DNA of 64,000 nucleotides, taken from NCBI RefSeq assembly GCF_012844305.1, contig NZ_JABANE010000015.1, positions 1 through 64,000 of the forward strand, read 5' to 3'. The notes under the pieces are model-generated. The model did not search any database. It was not told the origin of the DNA and worked only from the letters and a program-made list of their open reading frames with translations. The stretch's first letter is position 1, and each line of letters starts with the position of its first letter. The position numbers and the translations under genes are program-made. The DNA is from Flammeovirga aprica JL-4. Lineage in GTDB: Bacteria; Bacteroidota; Bacteroidia; Cytophagales; Flammeovirgaceae. This document shows positions 36,744 to 44,410 of this stretch, one piece after another.

Positions 36744-37689
36744 ATTGTTGTTCTAAGATTTTTTTCTGTCCAATTAATAATGCTTTTTCAAGAACATCCT
36801 CCTCAAAAAAGACCAATCTGTTTCTATCTTCTACTACCACTTCTAATGCTAACTGATATAACTCATTCAGCATACCTGAAGCAGCAATACAAACTTTTGG
36901 GTTTTGATCTTTCAAGTAGGCCAACTCATCACCGATCAGTAATCCACTGAGGTAATAATAGCTTTCTACCTTATCTCTATTATCTAAAAGCGCTTTAGCC
37001 CTTACCTTAAATAAGTTCTTACTGATACCTTCAGCCACTGCTTTTTGGACTCCTTCCTGAAATGCCTTTTTGTTGGTTTCATTGAATTCTCCTTTGGCAA
37101 TGGAGTTGGAGAGAATACTGTGCTTGGTCAGCATATCGAATATTTCTCCGGTCATGAAAGTGTCTAGTTTATGGAAGGTATTTTCCTGAAAAGTAAGGTG
37201 CTTGCTGTGCGTGCCTGGCAATAACAAAACACCTTCACTGATACCTTCAAGATATTCCGTCAGCCCCAGTGCTTGCACTTCTTCACCACGCATTACATCA
37301 TCACCTTGTTTTACTCCTGAAATCATCAGAACAGAAAGGTCCTTTGAAATAGAAATCACTTTACTGAAAATTTCCTTGCCCTGTGCTGAAAACGGCATAG
37401 AAGTATAGCCAAGTTCACACATCCCCATTGATGATGTAATCATACCTGAGGCTACAATGATATTTTTCTGATTGAGGTCAGTAATGTCCTGAAGCTTTTG
37501 TTCTAGAAAGTTAGAATAGTAACTGTGCTTATCCAGAAGATCTTGCTCCGAATAATTTTTATACAATTCCTTCACTCCTTGATTGGAAGAAAATTCTTTC
37601 ATTACGTCCAAGGTAGCAGTGTTAATCACTCTCAACCTCAAATTGGTAGTACCCCAATCACAACTTATAAATGTTTCGGGTAAACTCAT
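36730..37689 (-). CDS. dgoK: 2-dehydro-3-deoxygalactonokinase
   Basis: A 319-residue kinase of the DgoK family. The ASKHA-type phosphate loop CDWGTTNLRLRVI lies at the N-terminus, VASGMITSSMG and LLPGTHSKHL are family motifs, and VCIAASGMLNEL closes the nucleotide site. It phosphorylates 2-keto-3-deoxygalactonate with ATP. It lies 2 bases after the aldehyde dehydrogenase gene and overlaps the aldolase gene, so the operon is tightly coupled. Confidence 0.9.
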   Translation of the reverse strand: MSLPETFISCDWGTTNLRLRVINTATLDVMKEFSSNQGVKELYKNYSEQDLLDKHSYYSNFLEQKLQDITDLNQKNIIVASGMITSSMGMCELGYTSMPFSAQGKEIFSKVISISKDLSVLMISGVKQGDDVMRGEEVQALGLTEYLEGISEGVLLLPGTHSKHLTFQENTFHKLDTFMTGEIFDMLTKHSILSNSIAKGEFNETNKKAFQEGVQKAVAEGISKNLFKVRAKALLDNRDKVESYYYLSGLLIGDELAYLKDQNPKVCIAASGMLNELYQLALEVVVEDRNRLVFFEEDVLEKALLIGQKKILEQQYECV

Positions 37690-37691
37690 GA

Positions 37692-39155
37692 TTAAAGCTT
37701 TTTGCTGATACGTTTTAAAATCAAGTAATCATCCAAGGCAAATTTTGAACAGTCCATGCTAATACCACTGTTCTTCACGCCCAAGTGAGGAAGATTAATA
37801 TCGTATTTCACACCATTCTGCTGTACTTCACCAAACTCTAATTCCATGGCTACCGTCTCCAATAACTCTTCATTTTCTGAGAAAACGTAAGATGCCAGAC
37901 CTGCTGTTGAATCATTGGCATATTCTAATACCTCTTCTAAAGTTGAGAACTTCATGATCACACACACAGGACCAAAAACTTCATGCTGAAGGATATCGGC
38001 TTTATGGTTTTCTAATTCAATCACAGTTGGCTCGAAATAACAGCCCTCTCCTTCTACTTTTTTACCGCCTGTAAGGATCTTACCTCCTTGCTCTACGCAT
38101 TGATTCACAAAATGGCTTACTGACTCAATTTGTGATGCATTGGCCAAAGGTCCCATATTGATACCTTGCTCTTTGAAGAAGCCTAATTTGGTACCTTTCG
38201 CCGCTTCTACCAACTGTAAAAGGAATTGATCATAAACACTTTCGTGAATATAAAAACGGTTGGGTGCCACACATACCTGACCTGCATTACCACCAAACTT
38301 GATGGCTTTTGTGATCGCTAAGGCATCTTCCATATTACCGTCTTCGAAAAGAATAAATGGTGCATTACCACCACATTCCATTGAATATCTTTTGATGGAA
38401 GTCTTTACAGATTGCTCAATTAGTTTTTGTGCTGTAAAAGTAGAACCAATCATAGTGACTAGTTTTGGAATAGTGCTTTCACATAATGGCACCCCTACAT
38501 TTTGACGGTTACCGCACAACACTGTAATCACTCCTTTCGGGAAATTAATTTGATGTGCAAATTCAGCAATCATCAAAGAAGAGATACATGAAGATTCTGA
38601 GGCTTTAATCACAATAGAACAACCTGCTGCAAGTGCTGGACCTAGTTTGAATCCAAGGTTCAATAATGGGAAGTTCCATGCTAAAAAGGCTGTTACCACT
38701 CCCAAAGGCTGATAGACCATACGGTGAGTATGTGTTCCTTGACGGTCCTCAATAGCAAACTCAGACTTCACTCTCATTTCCTCACTGTAAAAAGCCAATG
38801 AATCAGCGATACTTGTAAGATCTTCTACAGATGCATCCCAAGTTTTACCCATTTCATGACATACAGCTTCTCTCAACTGATCACCGTTTTCAATGATTTT
38901 ATCACGTAATTTCTTGATCCACTCTAAACGTTCTTCCAACGGTAACTTTGACCATTTCAAGAAACCTTCATGGGCAGATTGCAAAGCAAACTCTGTATCT
39001 TCTTTTGTAGCCTGTGCTACTTCACAAATTGGCTGTTGATCATGAGGACAAGTTGCAAAAGTAGTTGCGTTAGTAGCTCCATTTACAAATTCTCCGTTGA
39101 TATATAACTTTTTACTGCCAAACTTCAAGGCTTTGTTTTGAACTATTGTCTCCAT
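37692..39155 (-). CDS. Aldehyde dehydrogenase, candidate 3,6-anhydrogalactose dehydrogenase
   Basis: A 487-residue NAD(P)-dependent aldehyde dehydrogenase with full family length. FLAWNFPLLN is the cofactor-site motif, MECGGNAPF carries the catalytic Glu, and GGNAGQVCVAPNR the catalytic Cys. Its start lies 44 bases inside the 3' end of the cycloisomerase gene. In agar and carrageenan degraders an enzyme of this family oxidises 3,6-anhydrogalactose to anhydrogalactonate, and the neighbours here fit that role. Specificity for the D form (carrageenan) over the L form (agar) is inferred from the GH16 and GH127 genes nearby. Confidence 0.85.
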   Translation of the reverse strand: METIVQNKALKFGSKKLYINGEFVNGATNATTFATCPHDQQPICEVAQATKEDTEFALQSAHEGFLKWSKLPLEERLEWIKKLRDKIIENGDQLREAVCHEMGKTWDASVEDLTSIADSLAFYSEEMRVKSEFAIEDRQGTHTHRMVYQPLGVVTAFLAWNFPLLNLGFKLGPALAAGCSIVIKASESSCISSLMIAEFAHQINFPKGVITVLCGNRQNVGVPLCESTIPKLVTMIGSTFTAQKLIEQSVKTSIKRYSMECGGNAPFILFEDGNMEDALAITKAIKFGGNAGQVCVAPNRFYIHESVYDQFLLQLVEAAKGTKLGFFKEQGINMGPLANASQIESVSHFVNQCVEQGGKILTGGKKVEGEGCYFEPTVIELENHKADILQHEVFGPVCVIMKFSTLEEVLEYANDSTAGLASYVFSENEELLETVAMELEFGEVQQNGVKYDINLPHLGVKNSGISMDCSKFALDDYLILKRISKKL

Positions 39156-40272
39156 ATTTATTTAGATATTTTTGGTTTACTTCAATTCCTAGTCCTGGTA
39201 ATTCAGGTACTTTGATTTCTCCATTGATGACTTCAATATGATGCTCGATCACATCGTCTCTCAATGGATTTTCTGTTCTGTCCAATTCAATCATTGGGGC
39301 ATTTCTGAACATACGTCCAGGGTTCTGATCCAAATTGGCTACAAAATGAATGGCCGCACTGATGGCAATCCAAGTTCCCCACGAATGAGGCACTATGTCT
39401 TTATGGTAGCTTTGTGCTAGAGTGGCTATTCTTTTTACTTCAGTTAGACCGCCTGTAGCACAAATATCTGGCTGAGCGATGTCTACACTGTCGTTTTCAA
39501 AAAGCCTTTTAAAACCATGCTTCAAGTACTCACACTCTCCTCCTGCAATTGGAATATGTGTATTCTCACGCAATGCTTTATACCCTTTAAAATCCTCAGG
39601 GTGAACAGGTTCTTCAAACCAACCGATATTCAAATGCTCTATTCTTTTACACAATTCCAACGCTTCTCTATAATTGTAAGCATGATTAGAATCGATCATT
39701 AATTTGACATCATCACCAAGGGCATTTTTCAATAGGTTGACATAATAAACGTCTTTTTCTATGCCTAAACCGACTTTCATTTTAGCCGCTCTAAACCCTT
39801 GTTCCTTGTAATAGTTCGCTTCTTTAATTAGATCGTCTTCTAAAGTTGGCGAATCCGTAAAGTAAAAACCTGTGGCATAAGGATGGATAATTGGGTTTTT
39901 CACCCCTCCTAATAAAACGGAAACAGGCTGTTGCAATACTTTTCCTTTACAATCCCAACACGCAACATCAATGGCACTGATAGCTGAATTAAAAATACCA
40001 CTTCTACCAAAGTCCAATGTTCTGAGATACATGATCTGCCAGATCTTTTCGTTTTCCAAAACATTCTCACCAATGATGAATCCTTTGAGAAAATCAATCC
40101 CTGTTTTGATCATATCTGCAGGACCGTATCCTTCTCCCCAACCGTACGTACCATCTTCCAGTGTCACTTTCACCAAACATATTTTTCTAGAGGCATAGTG
40201 CCATTGGGAAAAATAAAAAGGTGTTTCTAGTTCCTGTGATAATACGTAAGGCGTTATATCTACAATTTTCAT
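39112..40272 (-). CDS. Enolase-superfamily enzyme, candidate 3,6-anhydrogalactonate cycloisomerase
   Basis: About 386 residues from the ATG at 40272 (MKIVDITPYVLS); an upstream ATG at 40320 adds a basic tail and would overlap the transporter gene. It belongs to the mandelate racemase group: KMKVG (KxK base), metal ligands in DSNHAY, FEEPVHPED and GGECEYL, and the second-half histidine in VPHSWGTWI. Family members open the anhydro ring of anhydrogalactonate to give 2-keto-3-deoxygalactonate. The gene order transporter, cycloisomerase, dehydrogenase, kinase, aldolase gives a complete route from anhydrogalactose. Confidence 0.83.
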   Translation of the reverse strand: MKIVDITPYVLSQELETPFYFSQWHYASRKICLVKVTLEDGTYGWGEGYGPADMIKTGIDFLKGFIIGENVLENEKIWQIMYLRTLDFGRSGIFNSAISAIDVACWDCKGKVLQQPVSVLLGGVKNPIIHPYATGFYFTDSPTLEDDLIKEANYYKEQGFRAAKMKVGLGIEKDVYYVNLLKNALGDDVKLMIDSNHAYNYREALELCKRIEHLNIGWFEEPVHPEDFKGYKALRENTHIPIAGGECEYLKHGFKRLFENDSVDIAQPDICATGGLTEVKRIATLAQSYHKDIVPHSWGTWIAISAAIHFVANLDQNPGRMFRNAPMIELDRTENPLRDDVIEHHIEVINGEIKVPELPGLGIEVNQKYLNKYGDNSSKQSLEVWQ

Positions 40273-40285
40273 TTTCTTTTTTGAT

Positions 40286-41344
40286 TTAAGCATTAGCGAA
40301 GCCCAATAGACAAATCGCAAATATTAATACTGCTAGTCCTCCTAATAAAATTTTGAATGATGAGGATGCATTTTTCCACTCTCCTGATCTATATCCCCAC
40401 ACATTACTCACAATCAATGAAATACCAAGCATCATTGGCCATCCTAAAACGGGACCTAAGTCTCCCATCAAAGCAGCTCCTTGTCCATAAATACCCAAGG
40501 CGCCAAACCAAAATACACCTGCTAAAACTGACCATAAATAGGCTTTTGAGCTTCCTGCTACCGCAAAACCTCCCCATGATTTATTTTGGATCATTTTGAA
40601 AAGGGCAAAGCCGAAGTTCATTAAATATGCACCCATTAATACCACTACCCATGCTACTAAACTTGCGTCTGTTGGGTTAGTGCCATAATTTTGAACTGCA
40701 TTATCGGCTACGGGTAAGGCATTTGTAAAGCCAACGTTCAATAGTGCTGAAAGCACACCACTTGTAACCGCTATCAAGACTCCTGTTTGAATTGATTTTT
40801 TCGGTTGAACTGCCACTACAGGTTCAGCGACTAATACATCACCATCTTCTTCAAACTCTTGCTCTGCATTTAATACATTATTTTGAGCTTTATCTCTTTT
40901 CACTCCTGCTACTGCAGTAATACCTACTCCTACTAAAAGCAAGCCCACTCCGCTCAATACCAAATTCATATTTTCTGGTAAAGTTTCCATTTGGAAAAGT
41001 GGCACTAAAGAACCCATTGAAGCGGCTAAACCCATCACAATTCCGTAGGTGATACTCACCCCTGTATACTCCACACTCACTCCAAAAAGAATACCTCCTA
41101 TTCCCCATAAAAAGCCAAAAAGCATTGCCATGAAAAGAACAGATTGATCGATATCAGCTATAATTGAAAAAGTATTAGGTTCTACAAATAGTGCCCAGGC
41201 AATGGGTAGGATAATCATAGCGGTAGTGGCATGTACCAACCACCAATTCTCCCATTTTAAAGGAGCAATATGCTTCATTCCAAGGCCAAAAGTCCCCTGA
41301 AAAAAACTAGCACATAATATTAAAAAAATTGCGAATAAATCCAT
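40286..41344 (-). CDS. RhaT-like sugar permease
   Basis: A 352-residue inner membrane protein with about ten transmembrane helices of the L-rhamnose-proton symporter (RhaT) family, part of the drug/metabolite transporter group. GTFGLGMKHIAPLKWENWW and FGFLWGIGGILFGVSVEYTG are family regions, and an acidic cytoplasmic loop (AEQEFEEDGDVLVAE) splits the two halves. It should import a monosaccharide with protons. As first gene of the anhydrogalactose operon it is the natural candidate for anhydrogalactose uptake; this substrate is inferred. It starts 61 bases after the GH127 stop, with a hairpin between. Confidence 0.85.
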   Translation of the reverse strand: MDLFAIFLILCASFFQGTFGLGMKHIAPLKWENWWLVHATTAMIILPIAWALFVEPNTFSIIADIDQSVLFMAMLFGFLWGIGGILFGVSVEYTGVSITYGIVMGLAASMGSLVPLFQMETLPENMNLVLSGVGLLLVGVGITAVAGVKRDKAQNNVLNAEQEFEEDGDVLVAEPVVAVQPKKSIQTGVLIAVTSGVLSALLNVGFTNALPVADNAVQNYGTNPTDASLVAWVVVLMGAYLMNFGFALFKMIQNKSWGGFAVAGSSKAYLWSVLAGVFWFGALGIYGQGAALMGDLGPVLGWPMMLGISLIVSNVWGYRSGEWKNASSSFKILLGGLAVLIFAICLLGFANA

Positions 41345-41372
41345 TCTATCGTTCGTTTATTAAGACTAGAAA

Positions 41373-41398
41373 AGCAAGGAGAACATCGTCTCCTTGCT
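41373..41398 (-). terminator. Hairpin between GH127 and the permease gene
   Basis: A perfect 10-bp stem (AGCAAGGAGA/TCTCCTTGCT) with a 6-base loop lies between the two genes. On the minus strand it is followed by only TTT, so it would be a weak terminator or attenuator inside the operon, or an mRNA-processing or end-protection element. Confidence 0.6.
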
Positions 41399-41405
41399 GG
41401 GGCTT

Positions 41406-43433
41406 TTATAAATTATTCCAGATGACTGGCATAAATACGGTCATTTCTGCTTCACCTCTGTTATTCCAAGTGAAATAAGGTACAAGTTGTATCGATGACT
41501 CATCAAACTTAGGTACATCTACTGTTGAGTACATGTCTTCTTTTGCTTGATCTTTTCTGATTAAAATTGGTGCTTCAATTGTTGCTACACCACCTAAAAG
41601 GTCTTTGTTGTAATTTACTTTTAACGGTGCTCCTCCTTTGAAGTACACATCCAAAATCTTTGCATCTTTCGGTAAATCTGGTGTTTCTACACAGTATACA
41701 ATAGGACCTCTCTTTACCGCTACTTGGTTTCTTGCTTCCTCTACTAATGGATTTGCTTCTACAAGTTTCACTTCCATTGGCATGTCCAGAGTGACAATAT
41801 CACCCTTTTTCCACTTTCTGTTGATTGTTGCAAACTCTCCTTCTACCACTTTTACATCCACTGCTTCGTTGTTCACTTTAACAGTTGAACCTACTGCCCA
41901 GTTTGGAATTCTAAGCATAACGTCAAATGGCTGTTTTTTCGCTTTTTCAACAGTAATATTTACTGTACCTTCCCATGGATAATTCGTTACTTGATTTAAA
42001 ATAACTGTAGAACCATCCTGTAATTTTGTCTCTAGTCTGTTACTTCCGTAAAGGTTTACTGCTACACCATTTTTTGATAAACTATAAGCCCAGTTCGATG
42101 ATTTTGCAATTGTACGTACAATGTTTGGAGGACAGCAGAAACACTCCAAGTAAGGCTCTCTAACTGGCGTTTCTGTGTTGTGTTTCGAATAATCTCTAGA
42201 TCCATGCACCATTCTCAATGGGTTAGAATAGAAATAATCTTTACCTTCTAATGAAATACCTGATAAACCACTGTTGTACAATACTAACTCCATGATATCA
42301 GCATATTTTGATTCCCCATGTAATCCTAACATTCTGTATGAGAACATTGAGTTACAAACGTTGGCACAAGTTTCATTATAAGCCGTCATGTTTGGCATCA
42401 TGTAAGCATCAATAAAACCTTCTTCAATCTTATCACGGTTTGTTGATGCTCCATAATGCGCTTGTCCTACCGCACCAGTAACATACATTTTCTTATTTGT
42501 CACATTGTCCCAAAGTCTGTCCAATGCGTCTACCAATGCTTTTTCTCCTGTTTCAGATGCTACATCCGCTGCACCTGCATAGTAATACAATGCTAAAACG
42601 GCGTGTCCAACTGCCTCATCCGACTCTCTCAATGGCACTCTTTCCTGCACCATATCACCAATTGGATAACCTTGTGTTTCAGGTGTTTCCTCTACTTCAT
42701 ATTTACCTCTGTTATTGATAAATCTTTCTGCAAGGTCCAAGTAGTTTTTATTTCCTGTAGTTCTGTACATCTCTACCAATCCCATGATTTGTGTTTGGTT
42801 AAAACCAAAACGTCCGTATCGAGGATCATCAGTATTGAATGTTTTATATAAGAAATCCGCATGTTTCACAGCAATATCCAAGAAGTTGGACTGTCCTGTA
42901 ACTCTGTGATGTATACAAGCAGAAGTCAATAAGTGACCTGTGTTGTACATCTCATGAAACTTACGGTTTTCATAACGGTCTACATTGTTTCTCAGCTGAA
43001 CTTGCGTCTGAATATAACCGTCCTCTTCTTGAGCTTCACCAATAATTTTGATGTAACCGTCGATCTCTTCCAACAATGCTTTATCGCCATTCTGAGCATA
43101 TACATACATTGAAGCTTCAATCCACTTATAGAAGTCACCATCGTGCCAGTGCATCCCTTGGTGTTTTCCTTCTTTTAAACCTGCCGCAATTTTGAAGTTG
43201 TTCAAAGCATGTCCCACATCACCAGTCAATACTTCGCCCATATAAGGCACCATAGATGTTTCTGCGACTTCAAATTTGTCTGCCCAGAAACCTTCCGTCC
43301 ACTTACAATCTCCTAAATTGATACTTTTCAATGCTACATTAGGGGTGTTTGCTTGCCCTAAAACGCCTCTCTCCTGTGCTACACCTACCTGAGTCATCAG
43401 AGCAGCACAAGCCATTACAAATAACTTTTTCAT
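41406..43433 (-). CDS. GH127-family glycosidase, candidate 3,6-anhydro-D-galactosidase
   Basis: A 675-residue secreted protein (signal peptide ending at QVGVAQ) of the GH127 (former DUF1680) family: an alpha/alpha barrel followed by beta-sandwiches. The zinc and catalytic cysteine set is visible: YNETCANVC (Glu and Cys) and LECFCCPPN (the paired Cys, one of which is the nucleophile). The family is known for beta-L-arabinofuranosidases; in marine carrageenan loci GH127 members release 3,6-anhydro-D-galactose. Its place next to a complete anhydrogalactose operon and near GH16 kappa-carrageenase-like genes favours the second activity. Confidence 0.85.
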   Translation of the reverse strand: MKKLFVMACAALMTQVGVAQERGVLGQANTPNVALKSINLGDCKWTEGFWADKFEVAETSMVPYMGEVLTGDVGHALNNFKIAAGLKEGKHQGMHWHDGDFYKWIEASMYVYAQNGDKALLEEIDGYIKIIGEAQEEDGYIQTQVQLRNNVDRYENRKFHEMYNTGHLLTSACIHHRVTGQSNFLDIAVKHADFLYKTFNTDDPRYGRFGFNQTQIMGLVEMYRTTGNKNYLDLAERFINNRGKYEVEETPETQGYPIGDMVQERVPLRESDEAVGHAVLALYYYAGAADVASETGEKALVDALDRLWDNVTNKKMYVTGAVGQAHYGASTNRDKIEEGFIDAYMMPNMTAYNETCANVCNSMFSYRMLGLHGESKYADIMELVLYNSGLSGISLEGKDYFYSNPLRMVHGSRDYSKHNTETPVREPYLECFCCPPNIVRTIAKSSNWAYSLSKNGVAVNLYGSNRLETKLQDGSTVILNQVTNYPWEGTVNITVEKAKKQPFDVMLRIPNWAVGSTVKVNNEAVDVKVVEGEFATINRKWKKGDIVTLDMPMEVKLVEANPLVEEARNQVAVKRGPIVYCVETPDLPKDAKILDVYFKGGAPLKVNYNKDLLGGVATIEAPILIRKDQAKEDMYSTVDVPKFDESSIQLVPYFTWNNRGEAEMTVFMPVIWNNL

Positions 43434-43659
43434 TTAATATATAGTCTTAAACTTTTCTTGAGTAATTAGCTTGATTAACCAAAGATTGAAGAGTTCCTTA
43501 TTTCAAGTCTTTGATCATAATGTAAAATTAGAGGGTAAGCAGGGGAATGAATTCTTAAAAATTATCCATTCTCGGTAAAAAATTAGCATAATGGTTATTA
43601 TTGGTTAGACACAAGTATTATAACTATCATAGATTCATAATATGATTAGGCATCAAAAT

Positions 43660-43674
43660 ATCCCATTTTGGGAT
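43660..43674. promoter_or_regulatory. Palindromic operator of higBA
   Basis: The perfect inverted repeat ATCCCATTTTGGGAT covers the region where a -33 element would lie. A TTTG within it (43667-43670) is 19 bases before TATATTTG (43690-43697), a full match to the Bacteroidota -7 consensus. It is a probable binding site for HigA or the HigBA complex (autoregulation is usual for this family). Confidence 0.6.
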
Positions 43675-43689
43675 TTTGTTAATTTTCAG

Positions 43690-43697
43690 TATATTTG
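43690..43697 (+). promoter_or_regulatory. -7 box of the higBA promoter
   Basis: TATATTTG matches TAnnTTTG, with a TTTG 19 bases upstream. The box ends four bases before the higB ATG, so transcription would start at or next to the A of the start codon, giving a leaderless message. Confidence 0.5.
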
Positions 43698-43701
43698 TCA
43701 T

Positions 43702-44001
43702 ATGAGAATCATTGCATTTAGAACTATTCGTGAGTTTTTTGAAAAACCAGAATATTCAGATTCTGAATCCTCATTGAGAGCTTGGTACCATGATGTAAAA
43801 GTGGCGAAATGGGAAAGTTCTAATGATTTGAAGAGTCAATATAAACATGCTAGTATAGTTGGCGACGGTAGAGTTGTTTTTAATATTAAAGGCAATGATT
43901 ATAGACTAGTTGTTGAAATTGAATATGAATTTCAAGTTGTTTTCGTACGGTTTATTGGAACACATAAACAATATGATAAAATTGATGTAAAAACGATTTA
44001 A
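43702..44001 (+). CDS. higB: HigB-family type II toxin (mRNA interferase)
   Basis: A 99-residue toxin starting at the ATG at 43702 (MRIIAFRTIREFFEK); a longer frame from 43642 would run through the promoter and operator. The sequence has the HigB (RelE superfamily) pattern: SSLRAWYHDVKVAKWESSND, then GDGRVVFNIKGNDYRLVVEI and VFVRFIGTHKQYDKID. It should cut mRNA at the ribosome. Its gene precedes that of the antitoxin by 2 bases. The pair stands alone on the plus strand inside a minus-strand polysaccharide locus. Confidence 0.88.
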   Translation: MRIIAFRTIREFFEKPEYSDSESSLRAWYHDVKVAKWESSNDLKSQYKHASIVGDGRVVFNIKGNDYRLVVEIEYEFQVVFVRFIGTHKQYDKIDVKTI

Positions 44002-44003
44002 TT

Positions 44004-44354
44004 ATGAATATTAAACCCATAAAATCAGAGCTTGATTATAATGAAGCATTAGAAAGAATAGAAGAACTCTGGGGAGCCAAAAAAGATACTCCTGAAGGAG
44101 ATGAATTTGATTTGTTAGTCACTTTAGTAGAGTCTTACGAGATGAAACATTATCCTATAGCCCCTCCTGACCCCATTGATGCTATAAAATTCCGTATGGA
44201 ACAAATGGGTATGACAAAAGCTGATATGGTTCAATACCTTGGATCACAAAGCAGAGTCAGTGAAGTGCTTAATCGTAAAAGAAATTTGAGCCTCAAAATG
44301 ATAAAATCATTATATAAGGATTTAAAAATTCCTGCAGAAATACTATTAGCATAA
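44004..44354 (+). CDS. higA: HigA-family antitoxin
   Basis: A 116-residue antitoxin with a C-terminal XRE-type helix-turn-helix (QMGMTKADMVQYLGSQSRVS then EVLNRKRNLSLKMIKSLYKD). The acidic N-terminal half (ALERIEELWGAKKDTPEGDE) is the HigA pattern. It should neutralise HigB and bind the operator at 43660-43674. Length is normal for this group. Confidence 0.88.
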   Translation: MNIKPIKSELDYNEALERIEELWGAKKDTPEGDEFDLLVTLVESYEMKHYPIAPPDPIDAIKFRMEQMGMTKADMVQYLGSQSRVSEVLNRKRNLSLKMIKSLYKDLKIPAEILLA

Positions 44355-44375
44355 TAAACCTTTTAACTTAAAAAA

Positions 44376-44401
44376 AAGGCTGACAATCATGCCAGCCTTT
44401 A
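44376..44401 (-). terminator. Terminator of the first GH16 gene
   Basis: The stem AAAGGCTG/CAGCCTTT is followed on the minus strand by an uninterrupted T run. It lies 10 bases after the GH16 stop and between it and the convergent higA gene. Confidence 0.75.
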
Positions 44402-44410
44402 GTAAGTGTG

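Noticed and set aside
43642-43701. Earlier start for higB
   Set aside because: The extension would code through the operator palindrome and the -7 box, and the known family begins at MRIIAF.
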